The notes beneath the pieces are model-generated. The model saw nothing but the letters and a program-made list of their open reading frames with translations, was not told the DNA's origin and searched no databases. Shown piece after piece: positions 62,144-64,000 of a stretch of 64,000 nt of DNA. The translations under genes were made by a program, and so were the position numbers. Within the stretch, counting starts at the first letter, position 1. The number at the start of each line of letters is the position of its first letter. Source of the DNA: Galaxea fascicularis. Its lineage: Eukaryota; Cnidaria; Anthozoa; Scleractinia; Euphylliidae. Location: the NCBI GenBank assembly GCA_948470475.1, contig OX419346.1, positions 3,746,231 through 3,810,230 on the forward strand. The letters are read 5' to 3'.

Positions 62144-62298
62144 CAGTGGTGGATCCAGACCTAGAGGTAAGGGAAATACCCGCTCTCAAAAAAAAATATG
62201 TTTTTGCCCTTTCGCGGTTTTTGGCGTTTTTCTCGATTTTAAGAAAAACAAGAGGCGGGCAGGGAGGGGAGGGGAGGGGTCCCCTAGATCCGACACTG
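62144..62298. mobile_element. hAT-like non-autonomous element (155 bp)
   Basis: Imperfect terminal inverted repeats: CAGTGGTGGATCCAGA at the left and CCTAGATCCGACACTG at the right (inverted: CAGTGTCGGATCTAGG). CAGTG ends and a GGATC motif are typical of hAT-type MITEs. A G-rich stretch (GGGAGGGGAGGGG) precedes the right end. No clear 8-bp target duplication was found. Confidence 0.65.
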
Positions 62299-62420
62299 AT
62301 TTTTGTTTTTGGCCAATATTTCTGCTGGTAATGCTTTATGTTCTCCCGTAATATCGTTCACAATTTCATTCGATTGAAGGGTTAAGAAAAGGCACGAAGT
62401 GTTTGCACAAAACAGCTTAC

Positions 62421-62438
62421 CGCCCTCATCATGGTTCG
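62421..62438 (-). CDS. Candidate 18-nt microexon, or start exon, of the ANKRD26-like gene
   Basis: A strong donor GTAAGCTG lies at 62420-62419. If the acceptor is TTCTTAG, the 18-nt exon reads N-H-D-E-G and its phase fits exon 38. Without that acceptor, an in-frame ATG a few codons upstream (MKFLANHDEG), preceded by an in-frame TGA, would make this a start exon with weak initiation context. The sequence cannot decide between these or exclude chance. Confidence 0.35.
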
Positions 62439-62750
62439 CTAAGAATTTCATTCAAAGCCCCACAAATAACGCAACAGCCGCAACAATTTGGTACTCAGGA
62501 AGTAAAACAGATTATTTTGGCAAACAATTAAATTAAAATGCACCAATCCTTAATTGTTTTCTGAAGGTCAAGACAGTTTTTCGAACGTAACTGCGACTTC
62601 TTATTGGAGATTATGAATCCTAATTTAAGTTCGAAGCCACCAGGAGCGCTTGGGTGACATTTTGACCACTCACGTCACGCCCAAGAAGGTGTCAAAATGC
62701 GTACGTGTAAAGACTTAATTCATCGCAATTTGATTACAGGCGGATGATAA

Positions 62751-63032
62751 AAGCATAACATTGTATAATGTTACAGTGCGAATACTTCAACCAAGGCCAA
62801 CCAGGAAAATTTCCTGCAAACTAGCCAATGAGAATCTCACATCGGAACAATGGATTTTGACAAAATTAATTATGTATGACAAATTTACCCTCTTATCGAA
62901 GCACAACAAAATTCAAACTGCGGCTATTCTGTTGTTTCATCACTCGAACATTATTGGCCAATTTGTAAAAAAATTTCTTGGGTGGCCTTGGTCGGAGTAG
63001 TTGCACTGTAATAGCATAACATTCTATCAAGA
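62751..63032. mobile_element. Foldback element with ~85-bp arms
   Basis: The left arm has AAGCATAACATTGTATAATG, TTACAGTGCGAATACTTC, AACCAAGGCCA and AAACTAGCCAATGAGA. The right arm, reverse-complemented, has AATGTTATGCTATTACAGTG, CAACTACTCCGACCAAGGCC and AAATTGGCCAATAATG. The loop is about 105 bp. Overlapping frames on the two strands encode similar peptides only because the arms are inverted copies. Confidence 0.7.
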
Positions 63033-64000
63033 AATAATCGCCGTCTGCAAAATTAAAAACTACCACGCATCCATCTGTCTTGCCAAATTCATCGTTGGAG
63101 AAAGTAGCCTTGGCACGTACTGTTCGACTTCGTAATGTTAATAATGGACTGGTCAAAGTTAGAATTGCACTAGAAGGCTTAATTCAAATTTATAAAACCA
63201 CAGCATAATGGTCACCGAACACCACCACAGAAACATAACTCTACCCTGAAGCTTTCACAGAAATTAATTCAATTTCGGATTTTCTACAGACTAAAACTGC
63301 AATAAAACAAAACAATCTTTTCCAGTCGCCGTAAGAACGTAGACTGATGGGAGGCATTTGTCGATTAAATGACCGCGCTTAAAGGATTTTAACTGAAGCT
63401 TCACAACACGTAACTTACTGAGGATTTTATTCAAGAAACTCGCAAGATAAGTAAAATGCAACTCGCTTACCTCACTTTACGACTCCTCGAAAATCCAACA
63501 AAAAGGAGCACATTTTGTAAACAAAGTTTCTGGAAAGGATTTGGGTAGGATTGGCTGACCATGAAATTACCTGACAACCAGTTAAATCGATCTTACGACA
63601 CAGCTTTACAGGACGACACTCGCTGCTAAACTTTAAGCTTTCAAACCTTTGGAAAACTTTAAAGAAACACTTTTCTGGAAGATTATCGGCTGTACACGAA
63701 AGCTAATTGTAGTTTTAACCGTGTTCGTATTGATTACCGAAGCGTACGTGCAAAATTCTTCATCCGTGAAATTGATAAGCAGAGCAGTAGAAATGTAAAT
63801 TTATTCAAGTGAAACGCGTCGTTAAAGACAAAGCCGGTGAAGCGTCATGTCTTCAAACAATACAAAGCTGCCGGTCACAGCTAAGTTCTAACTAATTTGT
63901 TTACTGTAATATCGAGCAGACAGTTTTGATAGCCGAGGCTAGTCAGTCAGTCTTTACGTCTGTAACCCAGACGGCAGTCCTTTCCAGCTTCCATCCGCCA
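63033..64000. other. Right end of window, no supported gene
   Basis: Mixed AT-rich sequence, probably an upstream intron or 5' flank of the ANKRD26-like gene. Apart from the splice-site pair near 63473, nothing is supported. No ankyrin-repeat coding sequence was found here. Confidence 0.5.
63473..63522 (-). other. Possible upstream non-coding exon (splice sites only)
   Basis: On the minus strand, a consensus donor GTGAG|GTAAGC at 63473 is preceded about 68 nt upstream by CCTTTCCAG. The frame that would fit the next candidate exon has a stop, so if real it is 5' UTR or belongs to another transcript. Low support. Confidence 0.2.

Noticed and set aside
62761..63156. Similar peptides on both strands (RILQPRPTRK and QLLRPRPPKK)
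   Set aside because: The similarity is explained by the inverted arms of a foldback element, not by two related genes.
62105..64000. Ankyrin-repeat exons expected for ANKRD26
   Set aside because: No frame with ankyrin-like motifs (such as TPLHxA) was found; they are presumed to lie beyond the window.

Overview
The window looks like animal nuclear DNA, most probably from an anthozoan cnidarian and perhaps a stony coral. It is AT-rich and holds one gene with many small exons, canonical GT-AG introns, tRNA-derived SINE-like copies and many short foldback (MITE-like) elements of the kind I recall from coral assemblies. No prokaryotic gene organisation, rRNA gene or CRISPR array is visible. The taxon is an inference.

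Region 1 (1-33393) is a satellite array with a monomer of about 176-177 bp. Roughly 132 monomers run in one orientation (1-23337). A unique, very AT-rich spacer of about 0.5 kb follows (23338-23833). About 54 monomers then run in the opposite orientation (23834-33393), so the block is a giant asymmetric inverted repeat. Two monomer families (A and B) alternate irregularly. Multi-monomer blocks of about 2.12, 2.65, 3.18 and 4.23 kb are re-duplicated almost perfectly. Each monomer carries a 38-bp dyad centred near the palindrome GGGTTAACCC. Short reading frames of 70-162 codons in the array come from the monomer length and are not treated as genes.

Region 2 (33394-62104, possibly to 62438) is the 3' part of a single minus-strand gene. 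I reconstructed 38 coding exons (3794 nt including the stop). Every splice junction keeps the frame. One junction needs a GC-AG intron. The product is a long coiled-coil protein whose C-terminal part matches the ANKRD26/CCDC144 family pattern (DUF3496-like segment, then a short tail ending in KNYFV). The ankyrin repeats expected at the N-terminus are not in the window and should lie to the right of 64000. Of 37 introns, 26 are phase 0, and ten neighbouring exons in the middle can be skipped without a frame change. A separate short exon at 59726-59735 offers an in-frame ATG and may be an alternative start.

The introns hold most of the repeats: several long inverted repeats, a 178-bp element with a 6-bp target duplication next to a 5' splice site, a 155-bp hAT-like element, three SINE-like copies, an approximately 106-bp tandem repeat in both orientations, and simple repeats. 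Region 3 (62105-64000) is probably more 5' intron with a candidate 18-bp exon, a possible upstream exon and two mobile-element-like repeats. The gene's poly(A) region lies only about 150 bp from the satellite edge.
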